Positions 35,201 to 47,769 of a stretch of DNA of 64,000 bases are shown here, in pieces (within the stretch, counting starts at the first letter, position 1; each line of letters starts with the position of its first letter). The notes under the pieces are model-generated. The model was not told the origin of the DNA and made no database searches. It worked only from the letters and a program-made list of their open reading frames with translations. Location: the NCBI GenBank assembly GCA_014281115.1, contig JACONQ010000014.1:62001-126000 (forward strand), read 5' to 3'. The DNA comes from Laburnicola sp. R22_1 (lineage: Eukaryota > Ascomycota > Dothideomycetes > Pleosporales > Didymosphaeriaceae). Position numbers and translations under genes: made by a program.

Positions 35201-35424
35201 CTTTTTATTTTAAATTCTAACCCTTTTATATAATTATATTCCTAACCCTTTCTTATATTAATAACCCTAACCCTTTCTTATATTTATAACTCTTACTAAC
35301 CTACCCTTTATTTTAATATTCGAACTATTTTTATATTTATAACTCTGTCTCTTTTTATATTTATACCTCTAATCCTTTTTTATATGTATAATTTTAATTC
35401 TTTTCTTCAATAATATTTCCTATC
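32245..35424. repeat. AT-rich, pyrimidine-biased repeat block 1
   Basis: No genes. The block is dominated by T/C-rich strand-biased sequence with recurrent CTTTAAAACCCTAAC-type units near 33000-33250, which look like degenerate telomere-like repeats. It also holds TATATATTTTT arrays (32644-32950), an 18-bp unit TATAACTATCCTTATTAT (33453-33549) and a 17-bp unit CTACTCTTCTTCTCTAT (34590-34657). Parts are repeated in 35713-38235. Short open frames here are low-complexity and not credible genes. Confidence 0.75.
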
Positions 35425-35712
35425 TGTCCGTACACCGTACGGGCAAGGGCACCTGAGGGTGTTGAGGTTTCAATATTGCCGCACGATGGCATCACGTGGG
35501 GATCACGTGATGCCCGTGCGCCACGGCCCGTGCGCCGCAAGATCTTCTCCTTTCCATCCGCACCCTCTCTAGAGACAAGCAATCAATACCAAGTCGTTCT
35601 GTTATGTTATTTCCTTTCCTCGTACGATCGCCCCGTACACCCTCCACGCTTGCCAGTATAGAGGATTAGAATTCGATGTCTATACAGCTAGCTGTAGAGT
35701 ACCCATTCAACA
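35425..35712 (-). repeat. Solo LTR (288 bp), reverse
   Basis: Reverse complement of the LTR at 31958-32244, flanked by its own duplication CTATC at 35420-35424 and 35713-35717. Different target duplications show two independent insertions. Confidence 0.9.
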
Positions 35713-38235
35713 CTATCTTTACTTTCTTTTTTTTCTTTTTTTTCTTCTCCCTATTCTGCTTTCTTTTCTTTATCTACTCTTCTTTACTTTACTTTACTAT
35801 TTATCTTTATTTATCTTTTATTTTTTATCCCTTCTCTATCTTATCCTATTCTCTATACTATTTAATTCTATTCTTTTTTTACTATTAATCTTTTACTTTA
35901 TACTTTTCTTTTTCTTCTTTTATTCTTTTATTATACTACTCTTTTATTTCTCTCCCTATTTTTTATTCTTTCTTTTAACCTTCTTCTTTTCTTACTTTTC
36001 TTTTTTTTCTTCCTTCTAACTCTACTGTATAATTCCCTCTTTATTTCTTTGTACTTTTTTTTACTTTTCTAATTTATAAATTCTTTCTTTTTCTTCTACT
36101 GTTTTTATAATACTATTTTTATTATACCTTTCTCTTTTCTTATATTATACTCTATACTATTTTATTTTCTTTTAATTTTTATATATTATTACTTTTTTCT
36201 TTTCTTTCTTATATATAATGCTAATACTAAATATATTCTTAAATATTATAAACTATTATTTTATTCTAACTAAATTTCTTTTTTTACTTATTAATTCTAA
36301 TACTTACTATATCTCTAACTACTAAATCTCTTTATACTTATAAATTTTAACTTTTTTTTCTTTAAAACTTTCTTTTTACTTTAAAACCCTAACTCTCTTT
36401 TTATTTTAAAACTCTAATTATTTTTCTACTTTATAACCCTAACCCTTTTTCTACTTTAAAACCCTAACTCTCTTTTGACTTTAAAATTCTAACTCTCTCT
36501 CTACTTTAAAATTCTAACTCTTTTCTTACTTTAAAATTCTAACTCCCTTTTTACTATAACCCTACCCCTCTTTTTACTTTAAAACCCTACCCTTTTTTTA
36601 CTTTAAAACCCTATCCCTCTTTTGACTTTAAAATTCTAACTCTCTTACTACTTTAAAATTCTAACTCTTTTCTTCCTTTAAAGTTCTAACTCTCTTTTAC
36701 TATGAAATTCTAACTCTTTTTTATATATTCTACTCTACTATTATTCTATTATAATTTTCTCTTATTATACTTTTTACTGTTCCTCTCTTTTTTTCTCTAT
36801 TCTTTTTCTCTATTCTTTTTCTCTATTCTTTTTCTCTATTCTTTTTCTCTATTCTTTTTCTCTATTCTTTTTCTCTATTCTTATCTAATATTCTCTTTCT
36901 ACTTTCTTCTTCTTTACTTTTTCTTTTTTTTTTTTTTTATATACTTTCTTCTTTACTTTACCTAAATACCTATCTTTTTCTTTTTTCTTCTTTTTAACTA
37001 TACTTATTATTATAACTTTATTTTATTTTATATACACTCTATATAATTCTTACTCTACTTTCTAATACTAATCTTTTATCTTTTTACTCCTATTCCTTTA
37101 AAACCCTAACTTTGTTTTTACTTTTTATTTTATAAACTTTTTTTACTTTTTTTTAATTATACTCTTCTATGTAACTTTTTATATATACTTTTTTACTTTT
37201 TCTTTCTATTCTCTTTTTATCTTCTTTTTAATTTTTCTTTCTTTTCTATTTTTATAATCTTATACTTACTCTATAATTCTACCTTTTTTATCGTTCTCTT
37301 ATATTATATTATACTTTATACTCTTCTATTTCTCTTTACTCTTTATTATTTTTTTTTCTTTAATTTTTTATTTTCTTATTTTCTACTACTCTCTCTTATT
37401 ATAATCTTTTCTATTTTCTATTTAACTTTAACTTTAATAAAATCCTTCTACTTTTTAAACTTTTATTTTATTTTATTTAAATCTCTTTTACTTTTTCTTG
37501 TGTATATTTCTTTTATCTTCTCTTTCTATATTATGTTTTTTTGTCTTTTCTTTATTTTCTTTTATTTCTAAACTCTAAACTTTCTTTCTAGCTCTTTACT
37601 TACTTTTAACTTATATTACTTTCTTATAACTCTTTCTTATAAACTTTAATTATCTTTTTACTTAAAAGCTCTACCTCTCTTTATACTTAAAAACCCTAAT
37701 CGTCTTTTTATATTAAAATCCTAATTCTTTCCCTATATTAAAACCCTAACTCTCTCTATACTAAAAACGCTAATACTCTCTATACTAAAAAACTCTAACC
37801 CTTTCTTATGTATTTTATATATAATTTTTCTTTTTTTTTTCTTTACTATTTATTCTATTATATTCTTAACTTAATAAATTTTTTTCTTAATTCTATATTT
37901 CTTTATTTTCTATAATCTTACCTATCTTCTTTTACTTTATTCTATCTTACTTTTTTATATTTTATATTACTTAATAACTCTATAAAACTCTCTATTCTCT
38001 TACTCTATTCTATTCTATCCTATTATTCTATTCTATTATTCTATTATTCTATTCTATTATTCTATTCTATTATTCTATTCTATTATTCTATTCTATTATT
38101 CTATTCTATTATTCTATTCTATTATTCTATTCTATTATTCTATTCTATTATTCTATTCTATTATTCTATTCTATTATTCTATTCTATTATTCTATTCTAT
38201 TATTCTATTCTATTATTCTATTCTATTACTCTATT
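35713..38235. repeat. AT-rich repeat block 2
   Basis: Same composition as block 1, with shared stretches (for example 36700-36780 versus 33260-33340, and 37630-37800 versus 34860-35020). It contains a 13-bp minisatellite CTCTATTCTTTTT (about 36795-36883) and a long 13-bp array ATTCTATTCTATT (about 38025-38232, roughly 15 copies). There is no gene. Confidence 0.75.
38025..38232. repeat. 13-bp minisatellite
   Basis: About 15 near-perfect copies of ATTCTATTCTATT, ending sharply at the boundary of the helicase pseudogene. Confidence 0.9.
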
Positions 38236-38239
38236 TTCG

Positions 38240-41200
38240 GCTTATCTTCTATACGCGACCTATATAAAAACGCTTATTATAAAAAAATTATCTTGTAATC
38301 TAATATTATTCTTTTACTACGCTAATTAATGCTAATCTCTTAAACGTTGTTACGTCCTCTACTCTACTACTAATCGCATTATCCAACAAAACTCTCCTGC
38401 CAAATTATTACTTTTAACCATTTCTAACACTCGCTTCTTTCCTAAAAACGCAACTAACGTCTGCCCTGCTCCCGAATTGTCTACTCCAAATCTCGCTAAC
38501 CGTGCTGTCTACCGCTCTCCTACTTCGGTGTACCCTAATGCCACGCCTATTAACCCGCCTACTAACACCCCTCTATACTAACAATTCCCGTCTTTTGCTC
38601 TCTAATACCGCCCGTAACTATTTCTCTCCTACTAGTTACATATCTTCTACGGCACTCTGCACCAAAAACACCCTAAGTAACTCTTAAACTTAATTTGCTC
38701 CTCGATTGTCTTAATCGCTTCTTTTGTACTTTGGCTCTTCCGTCGCCAACACTACTATATATCGTGCTCGCTCTGCCTATCCCCCGCCGCCTCGTATATC
38801 CCGCATTAATTTGCCCACTATGCTAACTGCCTACGTAACCACTCTACGTCCGCAAACTCCTATTGCCGCTGCTATATTAATGTCTGCCGCAGGCCTTATC
38901 ACTCCTGCTTCTGCTGCTAGAACGCTTGCTACGCCTCCTCGCCTCTCGTCTTAACTATATCTATCTTATTATTATTGCTACTATCTTCGCTACTATTCTC
39001 TTCTATCTCTTTGTTTACTTCTTTGCACACGTTACATCTCTTCTCCCCTTCTTTATATCTCTCTTAGCCCTCTTGCCTGTCTAAATACGCGTCTAACACT
39101 CGCCTTTAGTACCTTATTATTAACCCTTCCCCTTTTATAAACAACCAAACCAATTGCTGTTCTGCCTTAGTTAGCTTGTTATTACACGCTTGTTTATCCC
39201 CTTCCTGCCCTATAATAATGGCCTCGCTTTGCAATCTATCTTGCCCTGCCCTACCGCTCTCTTATGCGTAATCCAATATTGTGCGCGGCTAATCTATGTA
39301 AATAATGCACCAGATATTGGGTATATCCACCCTTATCCCTAATACGCTCGTCGCTATAATTACCCACTATTTACTAGCTATAAAATCTATTAATATGCTT
39401 GCTTTGCCTACTACATTATAATAATACGCGTTGTATGCTAACTTCTTTGCCCACTTCTTAACCTTTGGCACGGAATTGCCGTATATTACCACCTTGCCGG
39501 TTCGGTACTATCTTAACTTCCGCCGCGCTATTTTTACTACAACAGCCTCTATATCCTCTTTTATTAACGCCTTGTCTATCTTAACTACCTAATATGCCAC
39601 GTTTGTCTATATTGTCCTTGCTCAGAATATCTTAACCTAATCCCACTCGAAATGTATCCGTCAAAACAACTTGCCCTCTTCGCTTGGCGGTAACGTCGCT
39701 ATTAGCAACACTATCTACGTTTTGGCAGCTACTAACTTGCCTAACTAGTGCATCTATTTGCGGAACGTGTACTGCTAGTTTAACACAATATAACACTTAT
39801 TAATTACAATCTAGTCCAACTGCCGTATTGCCCGCAACTAGTTTAAAAACGTCGCAAACTCCTTTTCCACCGCTAACTTAGGCGTTACTAACACTACTAT
39901 AGCTGCGTTAGGTAGACGGCGTTCCTTCCACGCTGCACACAATATCCCTAACAACTTACACTACTGTATTATGTCTCTCTGCAACGCAATTAACAGAATT
40001 ATAATAATGGTAGTCCCGCCCTACTCTGCCCACGCTAGCAACATAAATAATAAACTCTTTTTACCGCCTGTTAGCATCACAGCCACAATAGGGCTCTCGC
40101 CTATAATAATAGCATTAATGGCTTCTTTCTACACGCCACAGAACTCCGCTATCCTACTCATTATCTACTTTAACTGCGCTGTTGTATCTATTTTCCTTAA
40201 TCGCCCCTATTAATTAATTCTCGCCTTGTCCACTTTGCTCTTAAACAGCGCTCTCTTTCGCTTCTTACTTATTATCTTCTCCATATTAGCTTGGAACCCT
40301 AAAAATCAATGCCAATCTGTGCTCGACGTCCAGAACTGCTGTCGCTTGTCTGCCATCGCCCTGGCTTGCTCTATAATTCCTCGCGCGTATATTAATCCTG
40401 CAACGTGCGCGGTATGTCCTGCCTGCTCGTTAGCAATCAACGCGCCTATATTCTCCTCATCCCACTTCTTATTCTCGTCTCCCTCTTCTGTCCAAAATGC
40501 TGCAGATCCATATAAAAATCGCTAGCTTATGCTAATAGCAATCTCGCGGTACGCGGCAATTATTAACTCCTATTCTATCCCAATTTAGCTCTTGCGCTTT
40601 AACGCCTCCCACAACCTCTCTATTGTCTACTTGCGTCTATTGGGGTCCGCCAGCCATATATATAACAACACGCTCTCCTTTTCCTATACTAACGCCTCTA
40701 ACCGCTGCTAGAACGGCAACACTAACCACATATACAATACTACTAACTCGCCTACCTTACGTAGCAAATATTAATAAATAATCTTAATATCGCCGCTAAT
40801 ATTATATCCCTTATAGTAACGCATTATAAGCACCACTATGCCATTCTTAATAAATATATTGCGGTGCCCCCCTTTTATAGTATTACTATGCCAAACACTT
40901 ATTATTTCTAGTTCTTTTGCTAGCTATCCGCCTGCGATGTGCATTAACACAGCTAACTTCTCCTAGAACTTAATAATGCGCCCTATGTACCACTTAACGG
41001 CCTCTTAGTCCACCCCTAAACGCGTTCCTAGCTTCATAAACCTGTCCTAGATGCTGGCATCTCTCCCTACCCACTCAAACAACCACCTCTCTCTATCTAC
41101 AGGCATATAGGTGCGATAGTCCTTTAAAAAATTCCATCTAGGCCGCTTGTTAGTCAGGTTGTCTCGCATGCTCTCCCACAGGACGCTAGGTATGGGATTA

Positions 41201-41914
41201 GCGGCCTTGCTAGTGCCAAACATTAACTCCTCCACTAACAACCGCCAGCTTTTAGTCGCTAACCTATACACTATGCCGCAGAACTAGGCTATATTAAACT
41301 GCAACCCCTTGTATAACAACTCGTCCCCACCTGTTTACTCAACATGGCCGCGCGACGTTGTGTTATAATGGATCTTTAACCTGTATGTCTGCAAATCCAA
41401 CATCTACTGCATAGGTCTGTGGCTGCCTCGCACTATAAACTTGTTTATTATCTTCTGCACAAACTGCAAACACCCCTTGGGCTGGCGTGGGCGTGGGCGG
41501 CTGCTATCGCTCTTGTACGCGCTGTTGTTATCAAACTCGTCCTTATTCTTGTCCAATGGCTTAGATAACTCCAACGCCTGTTGCACGACTATAAAACGGG
41601 CCACTTTAATAACTGCTGACAATATTGGCGGATACTGCTTGGGGCCCTTCTACCCGTCCTCTTTAACGCCTAACACTGTTAACGCACACACTAATAGGCT
41701 GTTGTACTTCTTGCGTGTAATGGACTAGTTTAACAACGCGATGCAAAACTTTAAACACGCCTTCTGGATTTTTAATAACTTCTTAGGCTTGCTGCGCTCA
41801 GCACCTTCTGCCTAATGCTACTCCTCCCTAGCGTCTCCCTCCTCCATCGACTTATCTACGTCCTCTGTTAACTCCTCCATCATCTCCTTGTCCCTATCCC
41901 CTGTCTCTTCTTCC

Positions 41915-41945
<31 letters not shown>

Positions 41946-43089
41946 CTTCTTCTTCTTCTTCTTCTTCTTCTTCTTCTTCTTCTTCTTCTTCTTCTTCTTC
42001 TTCTGCCGCCTTCCCCTCTACTTGCCTCTCTGCCTGTTAGGCCAACGCCTCCCATGCCTCCTGCTGCCAGCGCGTGAACCGATATTGGGGGCTCTTCTAT
42101 ATATGCTCCTTCTGCGTACGTGCAAAAAACATTAATATCTGCTGCTATAGCTACGCGTGCTTAATAATGGCCTCCTTGTCTATATATGGCTGCAACAGCT
42201 AGAACTGCGTCTAGTGCTTCTCTGTCCAGATTGCCTCTAATCGCACAAACACGCCAATGCGGTGGATAATAGACGCCTGGCTAAACCGCGCTAACCTATC
42301 TATAGCCGCCCAAATCGCTGCTTCTACTAGCTCTGCCTCCTTGTCTTTTCTAGGATTGGCGTTAGCAATAGGCTCTTTAACGCACGCTAACAAATTAGGC
42401 CTCTCTATGCCTACTAAATATGGTAGCCACTGCGTCTGCTCTAACCACGGGTTTACCTCGTTTCTTTCGCCGTCTTAGATAGTGTTCTGCGCCTGCCTCT
42501 TGATATTCTCCCACGCCTTGGCCATCTGCTCGCCCACCTGCGCCCATGCTGCGTCACCATCTACGGGTATGGTGTTAGGGCCGCCTTCGCTGGGCTGCCG
42601 CACCTCGAAATACTGCGAACCCTGGCCCTAGACAAAAAATCGCTGGTAATGGATAATCTAGGAACTATTGTTAATGCAGTTGCGTACCTTCTTCGCCTCT
42701 AATTAACTTGGACAGCCACCTTTGTTTGTTGGCGACTAATTATAGGCGTCTCTCTAATAGTTCTTTATTACGCGCTCGCTTTAGAATATCTAACAGCAAT
42801 ACTTTGGCTTAATTTAACATATTAACCCATCTATATACACTAGTAACTGCTGTATAGGCTTAATAATCTGGCTGGGCACCTCTAATTCGCTAGCATACTT
42901 AATTAACCCGGCCTAGCTGCAGACCTTGTCTATTATTAATTTGGCCTACTTATATCTAATAGGGTGGGCACGCTGCAAATAACTTACTACCTAACTAGGC
43001 AATACTGCGTGCCTGCACTCTCAATATATGGGCAACAAATACTTAGCTAAATGCTCAAAACAATTGTCTACAACAGGTTTCTCTGCCAT
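38240..43089 (-). pseudogene. OrsD-domain RecQ-type helicase, telomere-linked type
   Basis: Translating the minus strand from ATG 43089 gives a frame that stays in register to about 38300, interrupted by many TAG/TAA. The N-terminus MAEKPVVDNCFEHLAKYLLP, then CRHAVLPS and YLQRAHPIRY, and ELEVPSQIIKPI are typical of the OrsD (DUF3505) domain. A 29-residue Glu tract lies at 42003-41917. The helicase part shows GGTTIIII.LIAL (about 40010), the DExH box as INKC (about 39800, Asp to Asn and Glu to Lys), ATLPP (about 39700), GKVVIYGN (39498) and SVLGIRVDIP (about 39330). The Cys-rich tail has CFWC (about 38660). Full-length relatives act on DNA near telomeres in other fungi. This copy is dead: the ATPase acid pair is lost and nonsense codons abound. 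Confidence 0.85.
41917..42003 (-). repeat. (GAA)n tract encoding poly-Glu
   Basis: Twenty-nine uninterrupted TTC triplets on the plus strand, GAA in the frame of the helicase pseudogene. The run has no CpA sites and is untouched by RIP. Confidence 0.9.
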
Positions 43090-43644
43090 AATAGCGGCGA
43101 TAGAATGGCTTGTGGCGGACTAGTGCTAACAACGGGTAACAACAACGGGTATAATAACGGGTTATAGGTGCGCGCGGATAGGAAACGGCTATATATATAA
43201 AATATATTAATTCTATAGCCTTATTTACTACGCATACTATATACAGCCCTAGCCTTCTCCATTCTACTGTGCAACTAAACGCATATTTGGGTTTTGTGGT
43301 TGCGACTCATTATCTCGGAACGTCCTCTGACCCCAGACGGTTAACGTTCGCTGCATCCTCGCGGTCTTACTAGCTTAACCCTAACTATAAACACTAAACC
43401 CTAATATCCTTAACTATACGCGTCCTATACGCGAAAATAAGTTGTACAATATAACCTACTGCGCCAAATAACATACTTAAATTTTAGCTCTATTGGCCTA
43501 CAGGAACCTAACAACACCAACCCCTTAAAGTTAATAATATGGAGCCTATGTACCTATATCTACGCAAAGGAACAAATATTTCATCACTAACAAATCTGAA
43601 ACAAAAACGACATAGAGGGCTGGATGTTGTTAACGCCCTGGGAT
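42961..43644 (-). repeat. 684-bp direct repeat, unit 1
   Basis: Contains the first 43 codons of the helicase pseudogene (ATG 43089) and about 555 bp upstream, including a TATATATATAAAATATATTAA stretch (about 43190) that could hold the promoter. The boundary AGGGTGGGCACGCTGCAAAT recurs at 43645. Confidence 0.92.
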
Positions 43645-44328
43645 AGGGTGGGCACGCTGCAAATGACTTGCTACCTAACTAGGCAACACTGCGTGCCTGC
43701 ACTCTTAATATATGGGCAACAAATACTTAGCTAAATGCTTAAAACAATTGTCTGCAACGGGTTTCTCTGCCATAATGGCGGCGATGGAATGGCTTGCGGC
43801 GGACTAGTGCTAATAATAGGTAACAACAACGGGTATAATAACGGGTTATAGGTGCGCGCGGATAGGAAACGGCTATATATATAAAATATATTAATTCTAC
43901 AGCCTTATTTACTACGCATACTATATACAGCCCCAGCCTTCTCTATTCTGCTGTGCGACTAAACGCATATTTGGGTTTCGTGGTTGCGACTTATTATCTC
44001 AGAACGTCCTCCAACCCCGGACGGTTGACGTTCGCTGCATCCTCGCGGCCTTACTAGCTTAACCCTAACCACAAACACTAAACCCTAATATCCTTAACTA
44101 CACGCGTCCTATACGCGAAAATAAGTTGCATAATACAACCTACTGCGCCAAATAACATACTTAAATTTTAGCTCTATCAGCCTACAGGAACCTAACGACA
44201 CCAACCCCTTAAAGTTAACAATATGGAGCCTATGTACCTATATCTACGCAGAGGAACAAATATTTCATCACTAACAAATCTGAAATAAAAACGACATGGA
44301 GGGCTGGATGTCGTTAACGCCCTGGGAT
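43645..44328 (-). repeat. 684-bp direct repeat, unit 2
   Basis: Second copy of unit 1, in the same orientation, with the cognate start codon at 43773. Copies differ mostly by C/T and G/A. The duplicated start leads into upstream sequence of unit 1, so no second protein is possible. Confidence 0.92.
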
Positions 44329-46600
44329 AGAGTGAATTAAGGAAAGTCCACTATCTACGCCGGGCTTAGATGGCGATTATATTATATAGCTACTCCCCAC
44401 GCACTATATACTAAGAAGTATAACTAACGTAGCTTGGGTATTAATAAGCTCGGTAAATCCAGGGGATTTATTGTTTAATCTTAGAAGGGTTAAGGTGTGG
44501 TTTATAGAAGCGCTTTAGATAGGCTTACTAGAGGAAGAAGTAGTAAAAGTGTCGCTTAGTATAGATTTAATAGAGATCTAGGGATAGTAAAGTACGCAGT
44601 TCGGTTGTTTGTTTATTTTTATTTGTACCCTACCTTAGGTTATATTAGTCTAATAAGTAGGCTGTGTTAAGAGTAGATACTATTTAGTTCTTACAACTAG
44701 TTATATAAACAAATATCTTACGCCGCCTACTCGCCCTCGTGTCCCTTATAGATAGAGTAAGGAAGAGGCTACTTCAGCTCTATTATATAAAGCCAACCAA
44801 ACCCCTGCGGCGCCTTAGTAAGTCTGAGACGTAGCAGCTTTTGCATATATATATACTACTAATCTTGTAGCGCGTAGGCGCCACTACTTCCGGCCACTAC
44901 GCCTTACTACTAGACACTATTGCCTTCCCCCTTTCTATAATTCTAACGTAGCTAGGGCTATTCTACTGCCTAACAACTCCGAAATGCACCCCTTGCCCCT
45001 CGCCCCCACCTTGCGCCGCTTGGGAGCGCTAACCCTACCTATTAGGGGGCAAGTATGTCTCTCCCCAGCCAAGGGCGTTCGCAACTCTAACCCTGCACGA
45101 ATAACATCTGCCTAGGCTAGGATAAAACTCTATTGCAAGAAGATATTAGTTTGGCCAGAGCGCGCAACGCCGCCTACGCCGCTTGTTTACAACTCTATAC
45201 CTAGCGCAAAGTAGTGTGCTTCTCTTCTCTTGTTGTTCTAAAACACCACTGGCGCCTTTCTCCACCATAGAGAGCGCCAAAGGCACTAACAACACCTCCT
45301 CTTCTTTCTACTTAGCGTAGACATAACTAGCCTGTGTTAGTGTACACATGCGCAAATGTGTTGCCTTGCCACTCTTCCTAACTAATAGGCAGAGGGCGTA
45401 GATGGCTCTATAGGGGCCTACGCCATATTAGCCACGCAGATAAGCCACTTTGCAATAAATAAGTGCGGTATTTAGGATGGCTACCTAGCGTGCAACCAAG
45501 AGTGTAACACGCGATAGCTTTGGTCTTGCCTACTTATAGTATATAAAGCCTGCACACTTTGTTTACATAGATAATAAGCTAACACATTGTCTACTAACCC
45601 TGGTAACTAGAAGAACCTAGACCATAGCTATCGCCACCGCTTAACACAGCGTCTCTCCTCGTATAATCTCTGGCCTATCCGCGGCATTAATTGCTAGGTT
45701 TGTTGCTCTAGCTATAGCCATTTCTATTTATGCGCTGCTTCTGCTATACTACGTTTGCCTACGAATAAACAATAGGCACCTGGCTACACAGTTTTAATCC
45801 TGCCCCCCTATGCCTAAGAAAGATCACTATGTGGCTGTCCCTTTGGCCGGACCTATTTTAAGGCAGAAGACAGATATTCTCCCCACATCTGCGCCCAGAA
45901 AAAACCCTTTTCTAAGCCTGTAGTGGCCAGAGGGACATGGCTATTATAAAGCTTGTAAACCCGCTATTGCCTTCTAGTATACTAAGGCTGCGCTTGCCAC
46001 AGATCTAGCCGTTTTAGAGTCCCCTATAAATCGTCAAAGCCTCTTTTAGGCAACGCACTAGCACTTAAGACAAGTTGGCCCAGACTTAGGGAACGCTTGG
46101 CCCTAGCCACTGCAACCACTACGGGCTGCGTGGAAAGACTTATTGGGGCAGCAGCTTTGGCGCAGCTCTAGCTATGGCAGTAGTTTTCACCCGCAGCCAA
46201 GCTTATAGTATAGTGTTGTTAACGCAGAGAAGCGAAGGGGAAACCCTAGATATGGGATTAGAATAGGCTTAGGTTTGTTAATAAGATTAGTTTAAGCAAC
46301 AACAAATCGCCATATGACGCCACAGGTCACACCTGCGCAGAGAGAAAGGGAACTAGTAAGGTTCGCGGAAGAAACGAGCTGGATATAAGCAGTTTAGTAG
46401 AGAGGTGGGGTAGTAGAGTGTGTATGTAGGCAGACTTGCTGTCTGTTTTTAGTTTAGTTCACGTTTACTTCGCACCTAAACTTAACTGCTATATAAGGAT
46501 AGTATAGGCAAACTACTAGTACTACTTCTAAGGATCCTGTTGCGCAATTGCTGACACCCTTGTTATCCTGCTCACTATCTCCGCCAATATGGGCCCTAAC
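44329..46600. other. Degraded, partly coding-like DNA
   Basis: Base composition rises toward 50% GC after 44750. Minus-strand translation gives long stretches whose only interruptions are TAG/TAA at plausible Gln/Trp sites, so one or more RIPped genes may lie here, but I recognise no domain. The segment about 45650-46340 is weakly similar, in the same orientation, to about 50570-51310. Nothing intact was found. Confidence 0.4.
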
Positions 46601-46689
46601 CAGACGCGTGAACACGTCCTGTATGGTCCTTCTAAGCGCCCCTCGCCCACCTTTTTTTTTCCCTGTCCTATTAAGGAAACAAGCCCAAC

Positions 46690-47728
46690 GCCAGGTAGGC
46701 CACTCTTAGCAATGGTCTAGTGCGACCGTCCACGTGGGTATTAGCTACCGCTAGCGTGGTTTGTCTAGGCACCCCTTGCATACGCCTGGCAGCCTTAACA
46801 TGCCCCCACTAGCAGTCTTAGCCACGGCCCCATACCATACCCACGCTATGTCCCTATACCCATTATTGTTAGAGTGCGTCCTATTTAGACCCAAGCTATC
46901 CCTGCCAACACTTTAATGCATATTAGCAAGTACTATACGCTGCCCCTTATAGCGTCTTGTCTTTATAATAGCGCGGTATTTAGAATTCACTACGTTCTTA
47001 ATGCGGTTATTGCCTACTGCATTAGCGTTAGGCAAGAGCGTGGGGAGTACAATAGTTATAGAGGGGATCTAGTTAAAGAGTTAGTCTAGGAGTGCGTTTA
47101 TACGCTTATTAATAGTGTCTAGGGGATAGTGCGGGGAATTTCTAAGCGCATTATTTGTTCTAGCACTATTGTCTTATTAGTCTTGCTCACATAACAATCT
47201 TCTTAGAAGTAAGTATTCTCTTAACTTGCTTTATAAGCACAAGATTTAGTTAAAAGTAGAGGTCCTGCTTGGCATATACAGTGACCTGGCAGACCAGCGC
47301 GCCTAGATGGCCTTTATTCTTCTGCACTATATACGCCTATAAGCCTTACACTCTGCAATTGTACTAGGGGGCATGCGTAGTAGACGTACGTTGTCTTCCA
47401 TCTTGCCAGAACGAACCGTCCCAACCATGTTGACTGCCGTTCCTGCACGCTGCAGCAGGTTACGAAGGTGCTCTTGGTATCTGTTGCCATCGCTAGAGCC
47501 CTGCCCATATATAATAGATGCACCAAGGGGGAGAATGCGTAATAGGAACAGTTTGCCATAGTTATAATAGGGCGCCATAAGTACGTCTAACGTAAACAGC
47601 TCAGTACCTTAGTAGGCGGCGTGTCTTAGGGAGTGAAGCGTGGTGGTTGGACCTGTAGCGGCAGGGGTTGTGCTTAGTAGAGTAAGAAGTAGCAGTAGTA
47701 GGCTTAGGACTGCCGTATAGCTGTACAT
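46690..47728 (-). pseudogene. Secreted SGNH esterase, CE3-like remnant
   Basis: ATG 47728 starts a signal-peptide-like MYSYTAVLSLLLLLLTLLS. One stop later the same frame gives RILPLGASIIYGQGSSDGN (about 47536-47482), the block I Ser motif of SGNH hydrolases in the form used by family-3 carbohydrate esterases, followed by VNMVGTVRSGKMEDN. The middle is frame-scrambled or stop-rich. In the original frame around 46939-46760 the block V region reads NRTHSNNNGYRDIAWVWYGA, with the His-containing motif before the C-terminal helix. The family deacetylates plant cell-wall polysaccharides or related esters outside the cell. RIP-type stops inactivate it. The C-terminal limit is uncertain, and it may once have extended toward 46400. 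Confidence 0.75.
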
Positions 47729-47769
47729 CTCTCTAGGGATGCCGTGCATTAATCCAGTGTGTCCAACAG

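Noticed and set aside
31958..35712. A 3.75-kb DNA transposon with 287-bp terminal inverted repeats
   Set aside because: Each repeat has its own 5-bp target duplication and TG..CA ends, so they are two solo LTRs in opposite orientation.
38025..38232. Regularly spaced repeat that could be read as CRISPR
   Set aside because: It is a 13-bp minisatellite without spacers, in a eukaryotic context.
47314..47559. Minus-strand frame overlapping the esterase start
   Set aside because: It is out of register with the SGNH motifs and the signal peptide, which share a different frame.
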